Counted from the first letter of the stretch, positions 1 through 12,497 are shown. The stretch is 64,000 nt of DNA from Roseomonas alba (GCF_019430885.1 NZ_JAHYBZ010000010.1:1-64000); one strand, 5' to 3'. The notes: generated from the letters alone by a model not told the origin. A program made the numbers and translations.

Positions 1-445
1 CCAAGCCCAGCCAGATCACCAAAGGCACAATCCACAGCCTCCTCAGCCCAGCACCCAGCCATCCACATCCAAGGGACAGCCAAGAACCAATCTACTTCCA
101 AAACCCGATGCAATTTTAAAAGAGCGTTTCAGACCCAGCAGCAAGCAACCTCTTGCGAGGCACCGCCCCAGATCTGAAAGGAACCGCCTTCTCAGCGGGC
201 CGGTTAACTTAGTGGCCGTCCGGCCCTTCGTCAACCCGCCGCGTCGTTGGCGTGGGGGGCTTTTACGGGCCTGCCCCGGACATGTCAAACGGGTTTCATG
301 CGGGTCCGTGCATTGCGTCTAGCGCATAGGTATCCCCCTTGATCTCCATCGAGACTCGAAGGTTGCCCATTAACATCTTGTCACGCCTGTCCAATCCGTG
401 GCCCAACGCTGGGTGCAACCGCAACCTAAGGAGGTCTCCCCGAAG
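1..445. other. Upstream region without a supported gene
   Basis: I see no convincing gene here. The first 150 bases are less GC-rich than the rest of the window. The only reading frame of any length, on the minus strand at 43-288, has no Shine-Dalgarno sequence or recognisable domain. A 7-bp inverted repeat (GGGCCGG 197-203, CCGGCCC 220-226) with a 16-nt loop has no T-run on either side and may be incidental. The promoter and leader of the M23 peptidase gene should lie in the last 150 bases. Confidence 0.4.
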
Positions 446-1882
446 ATGCGGCTCCGCCCGGCCATTGCCGTCCTGACGCTTCTTGCCCTCTATCCGGCCA
501 CCAAATTCGGCCAATCGCAGTTCCGCACATTCGATATGCCCGCGGAGGCAGACCCGTTGATCGCTGACGCCGAACTGGTCCAGCTCGACGCGGGAGCCTC
601 GGCCACAGACGCCATGACAGCGGAGGCCACCTCGGAAGCCGCGGCCTCAGGCTCCGATCCCCAGCCCGCCCCGACGCAGACCGCGGCGATCCCCGCCGCG
701 GCCCCGGACGGCTCGTCCCCCCCGGACGAACCGCCGCCCGTGGCGGCTGCCGAAGGCCAAGACGTCGGACGCGAGGAGCGGATCCTCATGGTGGGCCGCG
801 GCGACACCCTGGCGGGCCTGCTCGACGACGCCGGCATCGACAGTGCCGATGCCCATGCCGCGATCGAGCGCCTGGCCCGCCGCTTCCGCCCCAATACGCT
901 GCGTCCTGGCGATGAGATTGCCATCCGCCTGTCCGCTGGCGATGCCCCGTCCCTACAGGAAATCGAGCTCGAGCCCGAACCCGGCCGAATGGTCCGCGTC
1001 ACGCGGCAGGAAGACGGCAGTTGGACCGATCACGAAGCCCTCGCCCCGCGCAGCCGCTTCCTCGTCCGCGCCGAGGGCACCGTCGATGGCGGACTGTTTC
1101 CGGCCATGACGCGGGCCGGCCTGCCCGCCGGCATGGCGCTGTCGCTAATCCGCATCCTGGGCCACCAGGTCGATTTCCAGCGTGACCTTAAACCGGGCGA
1201 CCGCTTCTCCATCCTCTTCGACCGCTTCCGCGACGATGACGGCGATGTGCTCGGCCATGGCCAGATCCTGAAAGCGTCGCTGACGTTGTCGGGCCAGCGG
1301 CTTGAAGTCTGGCGCTACCGGAACCGCGACGGCGACACCGGCTGGTATGACGACCAGGGCCGCAGCCTGCGCCGCTCCTTCCTGCGCACGCCGCTGGACG
1401 GCGCGCGCATCTCCTCCGGTTTCGGCCGCCGTAGCCATCCGGTGCTCGGCTACAACCGGATGCACCAGGGCATCGACTTCGCAGCCCCTTCGGGCACGCC
1501 GGTCTACGCAGCGGGCGACGGTACCATCGCCTCCGCGAAGCGCGAGGGGGGCTATGGCCTGATGGTGCGCGTAAACCATCCGAACGGCGTCCAGACGCGC
1601 TATGCGCACCTTTCCCGCTTCGGGCGCAGCACCCGCACCGGCCAACGCATCCGGCAAGGCGCCGTGATCGCCTATGTCGGTTCGACCGGCCTGTCGACCG
1701 GGCCCCATCTCCACTACGAGATCGCGGTGAACGGCCGTGCGGTGAATCCCGCACAGCACGTGCAGCCCCCGGTCCGCCTCGCGGGCGCCGACCTGAACGC
1801 CTTCCGCGCGCGCCAGCGCGACCTCAGGCACCTCGCCGCCCGCTTCGGTGCGGTCGACGAAGTCGCCCTGGCGCCGGACTGA
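446..1882 (+). CDS. M23 family murein endopeptidase with LysM/OapA-like domain
   Basis: This 478-residue envelope protein is a predicted zinc endopeptidase that cuts peptidoglycan cross-links. A short N-terminal hydrophobic segment (about residues 5-15) is followed by an Ala/Pro-rich linker and then a LysM/OapA-like region around residues 112-165. The C-terminal M23 (LytM) domain keeps all metal and catalytic positions: His340 and Asp344 in the HQGID motif, and His421 and His423 in HLH. I chose the start at 446 because AAGGAGGT at 428-435 sits 10 bases upstream. An earlier in-frame ATG at 398 has no such site. The gene converges on clpB, with a hairpin between them. Endopeptidase function is inferred from the family; the protein could instead be a catalytically active regulator of amidases. 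Confidence 0.9.
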   Translation: MRLRPAIAVLTLLALYPATKFGQSQFRTFDMPAEADPLIADAELVQLDAGASATDAMTAEATSEAAASGSDPQPAPTQTAAIPAAAPDGSSPPDEPPPVAAAEGQDVGREERILMVGRGDTLAGLLDDAGIDSADAHAAIERLARRFRPNTLRPGDEIAIRLSAGDAPSLQEIELEPEPGRMVRVTRQEDGSWTDHEALAPRSRFLVRAEGTVDGGLFPAMTRAGLPAGMALSLIRILGHQVDFQRDLKPGDRFSILFDRFRDDDGDVLGHGQILKASLTLSGQRLEVWRYRNRDGDTGWYDDQGRSLRRSFLRTPLDGARISSGFGRRSHPVLGYNRMHQGIDFAAPSGTPVYAAGDGTIASAKREGGYGLMVRVNHPNGVQTRYAHLSRFGRSTRTGQRIRQGAVIAYVGSTGLSTGPHLHYEIAVNGRAVNPAQHVQPPVRLAGADLNAFRARQRDLRHLAARFGAVDEVALAPD

Positions 1883-1891
1883 ACATGAATA

Positions 1892-1919
1892 GGGCCGGCA
1901 GGGTTTCCCCCGCCGGCCC
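1892..1919. terminator. Bidirectional hairpin between M23 gene and clpB
   Basis: GGGCCGGC at 1892-1899 pairs with GCCGGCCC at 1912-1919, and the AGGG/CCCC inside the loop can extend the stem. It lies in the 58-bp gap between two convergent stop codons (1882 and 1941), where a shared terminator is expected. The downstream T-run is weak in both directions. Confidence 0.55.
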
Positions 1920-1940
1920 CGACTGCTTCCGCCGGCCCGC

Positions 1941-4526
<2,586 letters not shown>

Positions 4527-4594
4527 TCTGTCCCTCTCCTGAGCGGACGGCCGCACCCACCCCCGATCGAGCAGCGGGTGCGCCTCTGTCGCAT

Positions 4595-4627
4595 GCCATG
4601 TGGTAAGTCTCCTTGATCTGGTTCAAG
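4595..4627 (-). promoter_or_regulatory. Possible sigma-32 promoter of clpB overlapping an FNR-like palindrome
   Basis: On the minus strand a CTTGAA (4622-4627) is followed 18 bases later by CCACATGGC (4595-4603), an imperfect match to a heat-shock promoter (CTTGAA / CCCCATNTA). The same bases at 4613-4626 form TTGATCTGGTTCAA, which differs from the FNR consensus TTGAT-N4-ATCAA at one position. It lies just upstream of the plus-strand MOSC gene. Either reading is inference, and the spacing is long for sigma-32. Confidence 0.35.
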
Positions 4628-4635
4628 GGGACGCC

Positions 4636-5400
4636 ATGCGCATTGAGTCGATCTATCGCTACCCGGTAAAGGGCCTGTCCGCCGAGGCGCTGGAAGAGAT
4701 CGCCCTCACCCCCGGTCGGACCCTGCCCGAGGATCGCCGCTTTGCCCTGGCCCAGGGCGATTCCCCCTTCGACCTGGCGGCGCCGGCCTGGCTGCCCAAG
4801 CGCCATTTCGGCTGCCTGATGGTCAATGCCCGGCTGGCCCTGGTCCATTCGGCCTTCGACGCCCGCACCGGCGACTTGATCCTGCGCATCCCCGGCACCG
4901 CGCCCCTGATCGCCAATACGCGCAGCGAGGAGGGTCGCGCGGCGATCGCCGCCGCCCTCACCGTCTATCTCGGCGAGGAGGCGCGCGGCACGCCCCGCTT
5001 CCTCGAAGCGCCGGGCCATTCCTTCTCGGATGTCGCGAACAAGGTCGTCTCGATCATCGGGCTGTCGAGCCTGCGCGCGCTGGAACAAGCGTCCGGCATG
5101 ACGCTCGACAAACTGCGCTTCCGCGCGAATGTCTATGTTTCTGGCGGCTCCCCCTGGGCGGAATTCGACTGGATCGGCCAGGAGATCCAACTCGGCCAGG
5201 CCAAGCTGCGAGTGCTCAAGCGCATCGTCCGCTGCCCGGCGACCGAGGTGAACCCGTCGACCGGCGAGCGTGATGCCAGGCCACCCCGCTGGCTGCGTGA
5301 CCATTTCGGCCATGCGGATCTGGGGGTCTATGCGGAGGTGATCGAAGGCGGGCGGATCTGTGTGGGGGACGCGCTTGAGGCTCTGGAACCGGCTGGGTAG
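4636..5400 (+). CDS. MOSC domain-containing protein
   Basis: This 254-residue protein has an N-terminal MOSC beta-barrel domain (it opens with the typical IYRYPVKGLS) and a C-terminal MOSC domain, as in YcbX-like molybdenum-cofactor proteins and the amidoxime-reducing component family. The conserved cysteine of the MOSC domain is present in RCPATEVNPSTG near residue 200. The start at 4636 is preceded by AAGGGG five bases upstream; an in-frame ATG at 4600 lies on the far side of the FNR-like palindrome. The family is thought to bind Mo cofactor or handle sulfur, but the substrate here is unknown. It is divergent from clpB. Confidence 0.85.
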   Translation: MRIESIYRYPVKGLSAEALEEIALTPGRTLPEDRRFALAQGDSPFDLAAPAWLPKRHFGCLMVNARLALVHSAFDARTGDLILRIPGTAPLIANTRSEEGRAAIAAALTVYLGEEARGTPRFLEAPGHSFSDVANKVVSIIGLSSLRALEQASGMTLDKLRFRANVYVSGGSPWAEFDWIGQEIQLGQAKLRVLKRIVRCPATEVNPSTGERDARPPRWLRDHFGHADLGVYAEVIEGGRICVGDALEALEPAG

Positions 5401-5415
5401 GCCCGAGGGAGGGGC

Positions 5416-5885
5416 TCAACCAAACAGGCGCCAGCCCCTACAACTGGCATCCAGATAGCCCTGCCAGCCCGGAGGAACCGGGAAGGTCCGCTCAACCGCA
5501 GCCTGCTCGGCCTGGTTCAGGGCCGCGTAGCGGTCCCGCAGCTGGTGGAAACAGACCTCTCCGACCATGCGCCATCCGATCGGTTCGGCGGGCCAGTCAG
5601 GCCAGGCGATCCAGGGCGGGGGCAGAGCGGCGGGGTCGAAGTCGCGCGGCGGCCGCAGATGGCGGCGGACCGCGTCGCGAAGCCTCCGGGCGAATACCGA
5701 AAGGCCGGCGATCAGGCCGGCCAGCCTTTCGGCCCGTTCCGCAGGAAAAGCCCGGTTTCGCGTGGCGCGCCTACAAACGCCCTGGGCGCGACACCCTTCA
5801 GCTGCCCGATGGACAGGTCACCGGCGCGGCCCGACGGCATCGGACAGACCGCATCGGTCATGGAGAAGCCCCAGGCACCGCTCAT
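5416..5885 (-). pseudogene. Small hypothetical gene, apparently split by a frameshift
   Basis: Two minus-strand coding pieces with good GC3 overlap in different frames. The first starts with ATG at 5885 and runs 57 codons to a TGA at 5712-5714, ending in ...NGPKGWPA. The second is open through this point and reads ...GLIAGLSVFARRLRDAVRR... down to ...CRGWRLFG and a TGA at 5416-5418, about 100 codons. It has no ATG, GTG or TTG start near its beginning. A single -1 shift near 5712 would join them into one protein of about 155 residues with several Trp-Pro motifs. I do not recognise the family. A sequencing error, a decayed gene and a programmed frameshift are all possible. Confidence 0.45.
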
Positions 5886-5919
5886 GACGCCGGCGGCGCG
5901 TCCCTCGCGCCGCCGTTCG

Positions 5920-6387
5920 TCACGCAGGTTCGCGCGCCTCGCCTTCGGCGCCTTCGGCCTCGGGCATCTCGTTCGGACCCGGGCTGCTCACTTCGACGGC
6001 CTCGCCCTGGGGCTCGCCCTCGCCGTTGGCGTCCTGGCCCTGGAAGCGACGCTGCTGCTGATTCTGCTGATGCTGCGCGGCAGCCTGGTTCATGGCGTTC
6101 AGGATACGGAAATAGTGCTCCGCATGCTGAAAGTAGGACTCGGCCATCACCCGGTCGCCGCCGCTCGTCGCATCGCGGCCGAGCTGGAGGTACTTCTCGA
6201 AAAGCTGCTGCGCCGTGCCGCGCAGGCGCATGTCCGGGCCGGAGGAATCGAACACGTGGTTGCGGTTCAGCGGCTGGCGGTCACCGCCGCCACCGCCACC
6301 GCCACCACCCCCGCCGCCATGCCGGAAGTGCCCGCCACCCCCGCCGTGGCGGTTGCCGCCGCGGCCGCGCATGCGCTTGATGTTCAT
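5920..6387 (-). CDS. DUF4167 domain-containing protein
   Basis: This 155-residue protein begins MNIKRMRGRGG and carries an Arg/Gly-rich N-terminus, including an uninterrupted run of 12 glycines. The conserved DUF4167 segment (NHVFDSSGPDMRLRGTAQQ through YFQHAEHYFRILNAMN) follows, and then a Gln-rich and acidic tail. The basic RG-rich start suggests RNA binding; that is inference, as the family has no established function. I chose 6387 because the family begins with MNIKRMR-like sequence, and the 41 codons upstream look non-coding. It follows prmC by 239 bp and precedes clpB. Confidence 0.88.
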   Translation of the reverse strand: MNIKRMRGRGGNRHGGGGGHFRHGGGGGGGGGGGGDRQPLNRNHVFDSSGPDMRLRGTAQQLFEKYLQLGRDATSGGDRVMAESYFQHAEHYFRILNAMNQAAAQHQQNQQQRRFQGQDANGEGEPQGEAVEVSSPGPNEMPEAEGAEGEAREPA

Positions 6388-6626
6388 CGTATCGTGTTTC
6401 GCTGTCCTGCATCCGCTCCGCCCCTGCGCATCCGGGCCTTCGGGGCCAGGCATGCGAACCGGCGGTCGGCATCGTTGCATCCAGGCGGTCCCGACCTCGG
6501 CGCGGGCCACTGCCCGCTTGATGCCTGGTCCGGTACGGAAACGGCGCCTCGCCGTTCCCCGACCGCTGTCGTGACCATAGCGGCGCCCTGCGGCATCGCC
6601 AAACTGTTTTCTGAACCTTCAGGGCG

Positions 6627-7496
6627 TCAATTTTCGCCCAGGACGAGGGCCCGTTCGATGCCCCCCAGATCGTGTCGCGCCGCGACGGGTACAAGGCCCG
6701 CCGCCAGCGCCAGGCCCTCGACGGCCGCCCGCTGTCCCTGCCCCAGCTCTAAGACCGCCCGCCCGCCCGGTGCCAGCAGCCCCGGCAGTGCGTGGGCGAG
6801 CACCCGATAGGCGTCGAGGCCATCTGCCCCGCCATCCAGCGCCAGGGCCGGCTCGAAGCGCGCTACCTCGGGCATCAGGCGCGGCACCTCGGCACTTTCG
6901 ATATAGGGGGGATTGGACAGCACCAGGTCGAAACGACCGCCAATGGCCTCGGCCCAATGGCCACAGAAGAAGGCCGCTCGGTCGGCGAGCCCGTTCGCCG
7001 CTGCATTGCGCGCCGCCAGCGCCGCTGCTTCGGGCGACAGATCGACCCCCACGCCGAACGCATCCGGGCATTCGGCCAACACCGCGAGCAGCAGGGCGCC
7101 GGTCCCCGTCCCCAGGTCCAGCACGCGACGGATCCGCGCCGGCGAGTCGAAAGCCGCGAGCGCAGCCTCCACGATCGCTTCCGAATCCCCGCGCGGGATC
7201 AGCGTGGCGGGTGTCGTCTCCAGTGTCAGCGTCCAGAATCCGGCCTGGCCGAGCAGATGCGCCATGGGCTCCCGCGCCAAGCGTCGGCGCAGCAGCGCGC
7301 CGAAGCGGGTCGCAGCCTCGTCCGGCACGGCCGCACGCGGGTCGCGCAGCAGATCTTCCTCCCGACAGGCCAAGCTGTGCGCCAACAGCATGCGGGCTTC
7401 CTGCCGCGGCGCCTCGATCCCCGCCGCGCGCAGCATCTGGCCCGCCTGGCAGAGATAGGCGCCGACCGACCCGCCCGGATCGGCGCAGCCGCTCAT
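6627..7496 (-). CDS. prmC: Peptide chain release factor N5-glutamine methyltransferase
   Basis: This 289-residue SAM-dependent methyltransferase modifies the Gln of the GGQ loop in release factors RF1 and RF2. It has the PrmC N-terminal helical domain, a SAM-binding motif ([12 protein letters not shown]) around residue 122, and the diagnostic NPPY catalytic motif followed by IESAEV. Its start codon overlaps the stop of prfA by 4 bp (ATGA). It is therefore translationally coupled to the gene for its own substrate. Confidence 0.96.
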   Translation of the reverse strand: MSGCADPGGSVGAYLCQAGQMLRAAGIEAPRQEARMLLAHSLACREEDLLRDPRAAVPDEAATRFGALLRRRLAREPMAHLLGQAGFWTLTLETTPATLIPRGDSEAIVEAALAAFDSPARIRRVLDLGTGTGALLLAVLAECPDAFGVGVDLSPEAAALAARNAAANGLADRAAFFCGHWAEAIGGRFDLVLSNPPYIESAEVPRLMPEVARFEPALALDGGADGLDAYRVLAHALPGLLAPGGRAVLELGQGQRAAVEGLALAAGLVPVAARHDLGGIERALVLGEN

Positions 7497-8548
7497 GCCG
7501 CGTCGGCGGCCAGGCGCGCCGCCTGGTCCTCGGCGGTCAGCGCATCGACGATCTCGTCGAACTCGCCGAGCATGACGCGGTCGATCTTGTGCAGGGTCAG
7601 CCCAATGCGATGGTCGGTCACCCGACCCTGCGGGAAATTGTAGGTCCGGATGCGCTCGGACCGGTCGCCGGTCCCGACCTGGGACTTCCGGTCCGCCGCC
7701 CGCGCGGAATCGACGGCGGAGCGCTGCGCGTCATACAGCCGCGCGCGCAGGATCTTCATCGCCTTCGCGCGGTTCTTGTGCTGGGATTTCTCCTCCTGCA
7801 TCGCGACCACGATGCCGGTGGGAAGATGCGTGATGCGCACCGCCGAATCGGTCTTGTTGACGTGCTGCCCGCCGGCGCCCGAGGCGCGATAGGTGTCGAT
7901 GCGCAGATCGGCGTCGTTGATCTGCACATCCACCTCCTCGGCTTCCGGCAACACGGCCACGGTGACGGTCGAGGTATGGATGCGTCCCTGTGTCTCGGTC
8001 GCCGGCACGCGCTGGACGCGATGCACGCCGCTTTCGTACTTCAGGCGAGCGAAGACCCCGCGCCCGGTGATCTCCGCCGTCGCGCCCTTGATGCCGCCAA
8101 GGTCGCTCTCGTCGTAGTCCAGCACCTCGAAGCGCCAGCCGCGCGCTTCCGCATAGCGCTGATAGGCGCGGAACAGCTCCGCGGCGAACAACCCCGCCTC
8201 ATCGCCGCCGGCCGCCGGACGCACCTCCAGGATGGCACTCCGCTCATCCGCCGCGTCCTTGGGCAGCAGCAGGATGCGGATCTCCCGCTCCAGCGCCGGG
8301 ACGCGGTCCTTCTGTTCCAGCCATTCCGCCTCGGCGAGATCCCTCATCTCCGGGTCCGCCATCATGGCCTGCGCGTCGTCGCGCGCCCGTTCGGCAACGC
8401 GCAAGGCGCCAACCTTCTCGACCAGCGGCTCAAGCTCCGACAATTCCTTCGACAGCGCTCCGATATCGGCCCCGGGCGCGGTCGAGAGGATATGGCGGAT
8501 CTCCTCCGCCCGGGCGAGCAGCCGATCCAGGCGTGCGGGCAGGCTCAT
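7493..8548 (-). CDS. prfA: Peptide chain release factor 1
   Basis: This 351-residue release factor recognises UAA and UAG stop codons and triggers peptidyl-tRNA hydrolysis. The GGQ loop is present in [16 protein letters not shown], and the PAT tripeptide of RF1 decoding is in [11 protein letters not shown]. The N-terminal coiled coil and length are typical. It sits between hisS and prmC and overlaps both by 4 bp. RF1 matters for the cspA-dehydratase junction in this window, which turns on a UAG codon. Confidence 0.97.
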   Translation of the reverse strand: MSLPARLDRLLARAEEIRHILSTAPGADIGALSKELSELEPLVEKVGALRVAERARDDAQAMMADPEMRDLAEAEWLEQKDRVPALEREIRILLLPKDAADERSAILEVRPAAGGDEAGLFAAELFRAYQRYAEARGWRFEVLDYDESDLGGIKGATAEITGRGVFARLKYESGVHRVQRVPATETQGRIHTSTVTVAVLPEAEEVDVQINDADLRIDTYRASGAGGQHVNKTDSAVRITHLPTGIVVAMQEEKSQHKNRAKAMKILRARLYDAQRSAVDSARAADRKSQVGTGDRSERIRTYNFPQGRVTDHRIGLTLHKIDRVMLGEFDEIVDALTAEDQAARLAADAA

Positions 8549-9783
8549 GACAGCCGACCTGGAACCTCCGCGAGCGGCACCGTCTCCTGCGTCCCGGCAT
8601 CGAGATCGCGAAGCTGCGCGACGCCGGCGGCGATCTCGTCATCGCCCAGGATCAGCGCCGCGCGGGCACCGATGCGGTTGGCGCGCTCCATGCGGCGCTT
8701 GAGGTTGCCGCGATAGGCGATCTCCGCGACCACCCCCGCCCGGCGCAGCGCCTGCAGCAGATCGAGCGCCGGCCCCTCCGCCGCATCCCCCACGGGGATC
8801 ACCGCCACGGCGCGCGCCGCGGCCGGCGCCTCGGGCAGCAGCATCGACAGCCGCTCAATGCCGGCGGCCCAGCCGACGGAGGGCGTCGCCGGCCCGCCCA
8901 TCTCCTCGACCAGCCCGTTGTAGCGGCCGCCCGCCATCACCGTGCCCTGCGCGCCGAGCCGGTCGGTGACGAACTCGAAGGCGGTGTGGCTGTAGTAGTC
9001 GAGGCCCCGGACGATGCGCGGATTCTCCCGGAACGGCACGCCGAAGCGCGTCAGATACGCCTTCACGGCCCGGTCGAACTCGGCCGCCGCCGGCGTCAGA
9101 TGGTCCCCGATCACCGGCGCATCCGCCACCAGCACGCGGTCGCCCTCATCCTTGCTGTCCAGGATGCGCAGCGGGTTCTTCTCCAGCCGGATCTTGCTGT
9201 CGTGGCTCAGCCTGTCCTGATGGGCCGAGAAATAGGCGACCAGCGCGGCGCGATAGGCATCGCGGCTCTCCGCATCGCCCAGCGTGTTGATCTCCAGCAC
9301 GGTCCCCTCGGCGATGCCGAGCGCCTGCTGGATGTGCCAGCCGCAGGCGATCACCTCGGCATCCGACAACGGCTCGGCGGACCCCAACACCTCGATGCCG
9401 ATCTGGTGGAACTGGCGGTAGCGGCCCTTCTGCGGCCGCTCGTAGCGGAACATCGGCCCGGCGTAGAACACCTTGCGCGGCAGGTTGGTCTGGGTCAGCC
9501 CGTTCGACACCAGCGCCCGGCACACCCCCGCCGTGCCCTCCGGCCGCAGGGTCACGTTGTCCCCGCCGCGATCCTGGAAGGAGTACATCTCCTTCATCAC
9601 CACGTCCGAGCTGTCGCCCAGTCCGCGCGCGAAGACGCCGGTATCCTCGAAGATCGGCGTCGCCCATTCCTCGAAGCCGTAGAGCGCGCTGATCCGCCGC
9701 GCCGTCTCGGCGACGTGATGCATCCGGCGGAAATCCTCGCCGATGAGGTCACGCGTCCCGCGGACGGGCTGAAGAGCAGTCAT
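8545..9783 (-). CDS. hisS: Histidyl-tRNA synthetase
   Basis: This 412-residue class II aminoacyl-tRNA synthetase charges tRNA-His. It starts [13 protein letters not shown], has motif 2 ([19 protein letters not shown]), the histidine-binding [13 protein letters not shown] segment and motif 3 ([13 protein letters not shown]), and ends with an anticodon-binding domain. I chose 9783 because family members begin near this point; upstream codons fall inside a palindromic repeat (9804-9912). Its stop overlaps the prfA start by 4 bp. Confidence 0.96.
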   Translation of the reverse strand: MTALQPVRGTRDLIGEDFRRMHHVAETARRISALYGFEEWATPIFEDTGVFARGLGDSSDVVMKEMYSFQDRGGDNVTLRPEGTAGVCRALVSNGLTQTNLPRKVFYAGPMFRYERPQKGRYRQFHQIGIEVLGSAEPLSDAEVIACGWHIQQALGIAEGTVLEINTLGDAESRDAYRAALVAYFSAHQDRLSHDSKIRLEKNPLRILDSKDEGDRVLVADAPVIGDHLTPAAAEFDRAVKAYLTRFGVPFRENPRIVRGLDYYSHTAFEFVTDRLGAQGTVMAGGRYNGLVEEMGGPATPSVGWAAGIERLSMLLPEAPAAARAVAVIPVGDAAEGPALDLLQALRRAGVVAEIAYRGNLKRRMERANRIGARAALILGDDEIAAGVAQLRDLDAGTQETVPLAEVPGRLS

Positions 9784-9803
9784 GCCGGAAATCCCGTAGG
9801 TCG

Positions 9804-9912
9804 TTAGAGCGTGATGGCCGCAGGGGCGCGTGCACCGGAGGCCTGAATCACGCGAAAAAATCAATAAGTGAGAGCGCGATTGGTGAACGCATGTGAACCC
9901 ATCACGCCCTAG
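9804..9912. repeat. 109-bp palindromic element with 14-bp terminal inverted repeats
   Basis: The left end TTAGAGCGTGATGG (9804-9817) is repeated inverted at the right end, CCATCACGCCCTAG (9899-9912), with 12 of 14 positions matching. An inner GAATCACGC at about 9845-9853 gives a third copy of the half-site. The layout resembles alphaproteobacterial intergenic palindromic repeats. The right end contributes the TAG stop codon (9909-9911, minus strand) of the next gene. Confidence 0.6.
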
Positions 9913-10325
9913 CGGCGGCGCTGCGGCTGGGCGGCCGAACGGCCGGGCCGAAGCAATTCCTCCCGTGCCGTATTGGCCACCCGCGCGGCCATGGCAAGCG
10001 CCCGTCGATAGCTCTCCGCATCCCCGTCATCGAGGCAGGAGGAGAATTCCGCCACATCCACCAGCCCCTGGAGCCGCCCCGTCCACTGGTCCAGCCAGGC
10101 GAGCATCACCATCGCCTGCGGCCTCGCATCCGGCTCGAAGCCCGCGGACAGGGCACTGGCATGCTGGCGGATGACCAGCGAGGCCTCCATGGCCCGATTG
10201 TTGAGTTCGGAACAGGACACCGCGCCGCCCGAGGCCATCGGTACTTCCGCCGGGTCCTCGCTCTGCGCCGATGCCGGCGAGGCCAGCGCGAACCCGGCCA
10301 GCACCAGCAGCGCCGCTCGCCTCAT
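9909..10325 (-). CDS. Small secreted hypothetical protein
   Basis: This 138-residue protein has a clear signal peptide ([20 protein letters not shown], cleavage predicted after ASA-Q). The mature part is helical, with two cysteines (SCSELNN and SSCLDDGD) that could form a disulfide in the periplasm. The C-terminus is Arg/Gln-rich. The start overlaps the ispG stop by 4 bp, so it is likely co-transcribed and coupled. The stop codon lies in the terminal repeat of the palindromic element at 9804-9912. I do not recognise the family. Confidence 0.8.
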   Translation of the reverse strand: MRRAALLVLAGFALASPASAQSEDPAEVPMASGGAVSCSELNNRAMEASLVIRQHASALSAGFEPDARPQAMVMLAWLDQWTGRLQGLVDVAEFSSCLDDGDAESYRRALAMAARVANTAREELLRPGRSAAQPQRRR

Positions 10326-11470
10326 TCCGCCGCCTGGCGGGTGGCCGCCGCGGCTTCGGCCTCTGCGGCGCGCTTCTCGGCCGCCATCTTCTCCGCCCGC
10401 GCTGTCACCAGGTCGACGATGTGATCCACCATCTCCTCGGTCGAGATGCGGTGGCTCTGCTTGCCCATGCCATAGATCATGTGGCTGCCCGCCCCACCGC
10501 CGGTCAGGCCGATATCGGTCATCAGCGCCTCGCCCGGGCCGTTCACCACGCAGCCGATGATCGACAGCGTGATGGGCTCGGAAATATGCGCGAGCCGCTC
10601 CTCCAGCTTCTCCACGGTGCGGATGACGTCGAAGCCCTGCCGCGCGCAGGACGGGCAGGAGATGATCTTCACCCCGCGATGCCGCAGATGCAGGGACTTC
10701 AGAAGGTCCCAGCCGACCGCGACCTCTTCCTCGGGCTCGGCGGACAGCGACACCCGCAGCGTATCCCCGATCCCGGCCCAGAGCAGCGAACCGAGCCCGA
10801 TCGCGCTCTTCACCGTGCCGGCCCGGCGCCCGCCCGCCTCGGTGATGCCGATATGCAGCGGGTGGTCGCAGGCTTCCGCCAATTGCTGGTAGGCCGCGAC
10901 AGCGAGGAACACGTCCGACGCCTTCACGCTGATCTTGAATTCGTCGAAGCCTTCCTGGAGCAGGTGGTCGGCGTGCCACAGGGCGCTTTCGACCAGCGCC
11001 TCCGGGTTGGGCTCGCCGTACTTCTCCAGCAGATGCTTCTCCAGGCTGCCGGCATTCACGCCGATGCGCATCGAGCAGCCATGGTCCCGCGCCGCCTTCA
11101 CCACCTCCTTCACCCGCTCCTTCGACCCGATATTGCCCGGGTTGATGCGCAGGCAGGCGGCGCCGGCCTCGGCGGCTTCGATGGCGCGGCGGTAGTGGAA
11201 ATGGATGTCGGCGACGACCGGGACATTCACCTCGCGCACGATCTCGGCCAGCGCGGCGGTGCTCTCCTCGGTCGGGCAGGAGACGCGGACGATGTCGACC
11301 CCGGCCAGTTCGCAGCGCCGAATCTGCTCGATCGTCGCCTTGGCGTCCTCGGTCGGCGTGTTGGTCATGGTCTGGACGGTGATGGGCGCATCCCCGCCGA
11401 CGCGCACCTTCCCGACGCCGATCTGGCGCGAGGCCCGACGCAGGATCTGCTGATAGGGGCGATAGGCCAT
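10322..11470 (-). CDS. ispG: 4-hydroxy-3-methylbut-2-en-1-yl diphosphate synthase (flavodoxin)
   Basis: This 382-residue [4Fe-4S] enzyme of the MEP isoprenoid pathway converts MEcPP to HMBPP. The TIM-barrel part begins [17 protein letters not shown]. The C-terminal iron-sulfur domain carries the cluster cysteines in SCPSCARQG and in [10 protein letters not shown]. The start at 11470 ([12 protein letters not shown]) was chosen over an upstream ATG because the preceding 69 codons look non-coding. It lies 100 bp after the rodZ-like gene and is coupled to the small secreted protein downstream. Confidence 0.96.
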   Translation of the reverse strand: MAYRPYQQILRRASRQIGVGKVRVGGDAPITVQTMTNTPTEDAKATIEQIRRCELAGVDIVRVSCPTEESTAALAEIVREVNVPVVADIHFHYRRAIEAAEAGAACLRINPGNIGSKERVKEVVKAARDHGCSMRIGVNAGSLEKHLLEKYGEPNPEALVESALWHADHLLQEGFDEFKISVKASDVFLAVAAYQQLAEACDHPLHIGITEAGGRRAGTVKSAIGLGSLLWAGIGDTLRVSLSAEPEEEVAVGWDLLKSLHLRHRGVKIISCPSCARQGFDVIRTVEKLEERLAHISEPITLSIIGCVVNGPGEALMTDIGLTGGGAGSHMIYGMGKQSHRISTEEMVDHIVDLVTARAEKMAAEKRAAEAEAAAATRQAAE

Positions 11471-11570
11471 GCTCGCGTCCTGATCTCTCTGGCTGGAAGC
11501 GCGGCCAATATGGCCCGGCCGGCCCTCCGGCGAAAGGCGGCCGGCCCTTTCAGCTCCGCAACTGGCTGAT

Positions 11571-12497
11571 TCAGCGCGGCGCGGAAGGTCCCGGACGCGG
11601 CGCCGGCTGGGCTGCGGCTGGCGCGCCCGCCGCCGCCTCGGCCGCCGGACGCACGCGACCGACCTCCAGCGGAACACCGCGCCGCACGCCCGTCGCCCCA
11701 GCCAACGTCGGCGTCACCTCGCCATCCAGCAGGACGTCGAGATTCTCCGCCTTGCCCGTGGTCAGCACGATGCCATCCCGGTTCGGCACCGGAAAAGTGT
11801 CACCGTTCCGCAGCACGCGATCGACCAGAACTTGGTTTGACCGCGTATCCTGCACCCGGATCCAGGATTCGCCACGCGCCCGCAGCACGATGCGCGGCTC
11901 GTTGGGGTCGCGCGGCGGCGCAGGCGCCACGGCGGGTGTCGGGGCCGGCGCGGGTGCCGCTGCCGTCGGCGCGGGCGTCGGCAAAGGTGCGGCCTGCGAC
12001 GCCCCGCCATCGCGCAGCCGAGCCCCATCCTGGGCCGTCTGCTCCAGTCGCGGCGGCAGGGGCGGCACGGAATCCACCACCCGGTCGCCCGACCCACTCC
12101 AATTGTACCAGGCCACATAGGCGCCGATCGCGATCACCACGCCGACAGCCACCAGCGCCCCAGCCGGTACGCCGCGGGACGGCACGGGCTCCGGGAAGAC
12201 CAGCTCACCGGACCTGGTCTGGCCGCCGCCGGTCACGTCACGAAACCGTCGCACCGCCTCATCCGGATCGAGCCCGAGCGCCCCCGCATAGGACCGCACG
12301 AAGCCGACCGCATAGGCCGTCCCCGGCAAATCCCGCACCCGACCTTCCTCCAGCGCATGGATGTAGCGCCGGTTGATGCGCAGCTGATCGGCCATATCCT
12401 CGACGCTGGCGCCGAGTGTCAGGCGTGCCTCACGCAGCTCCTCGCCCACACGGGCGGCTTCGGCGGCGGCGATGTCTGGGCGGGGAGAGCGCTTCAT
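11571..12497 (-). CDS. RodZ-like helix-turn-helix membrane protein (DUF4115)
   Basis: This 308-residue bitopic membrane protein has a cytoplasmic Xre-type helix-turn-helix (about residues 15-85, [20 protein letters not shown]). A single transmembrane segment follows ([20 protein letters not shown], around 135-155), then a Pro/Ala-rich periplasmic linker and a DUF4115 beta-domain ([12 protein letters not shown]...). This is the RodZ architecture, which links MreB to the cell-elongation machinery. The position upstream of ispG is typical for rodZ in Proteobacteria. The start at 12497 places the HTH directly at the N-terminus. Confidence 0.88.
   Translation of the reverse strand: MKRSPRPDIAAAEAARVGEELREARLTLGASVEDMADQLRINRRYIHALEEGRVRDLPGTAYAVGFVRSYAGALGLDPDEAVRRFRDVTGGGQTRSGELVFPEPVPSRGVPAGALVAVGVVIAIGAYVAWYNWSGSGDRVVDSVPPLPPRLEQTAQDGARLRDGGASQAAPLPTPAPTAAAPAPAPTPAVAPAPPRDPNEPRIVLRARGESWIRVQDTRSNQVLVDRVLRNGDTFPVPNRDGIVLTTGKAENLDVLLDGEVTPTLAGATGVRRGVPLEVGRVRPAAEAAAGAPAAAQPAPRPGPSAPR

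Noticed and set aside
197..226. GGGCCGG/CCGGCCC inverted repeat as a terminator
   Set aside because: The 16-nt loop and lack of a T-run on both sides make a terminator call weak.
43..288. 81-residue minus-strand frame at the window start
   Set aside because: No ribosome site or domain, and atypical composition; treated as non-coding.
5545..6810. 421-codon plus-strand frame over the DUF4167 region
   Set aside because: It runs antisense to DUF4167 and the split gene, and has Arg/Ala/Pro-rich shadow composition.
11509..11567. GGCCGGCC-rich palindromes between rodZ-like gene and ispG
   Set aside because: Self-complementary GC runs are common by chance at this GC content, and no T-run supports termination.
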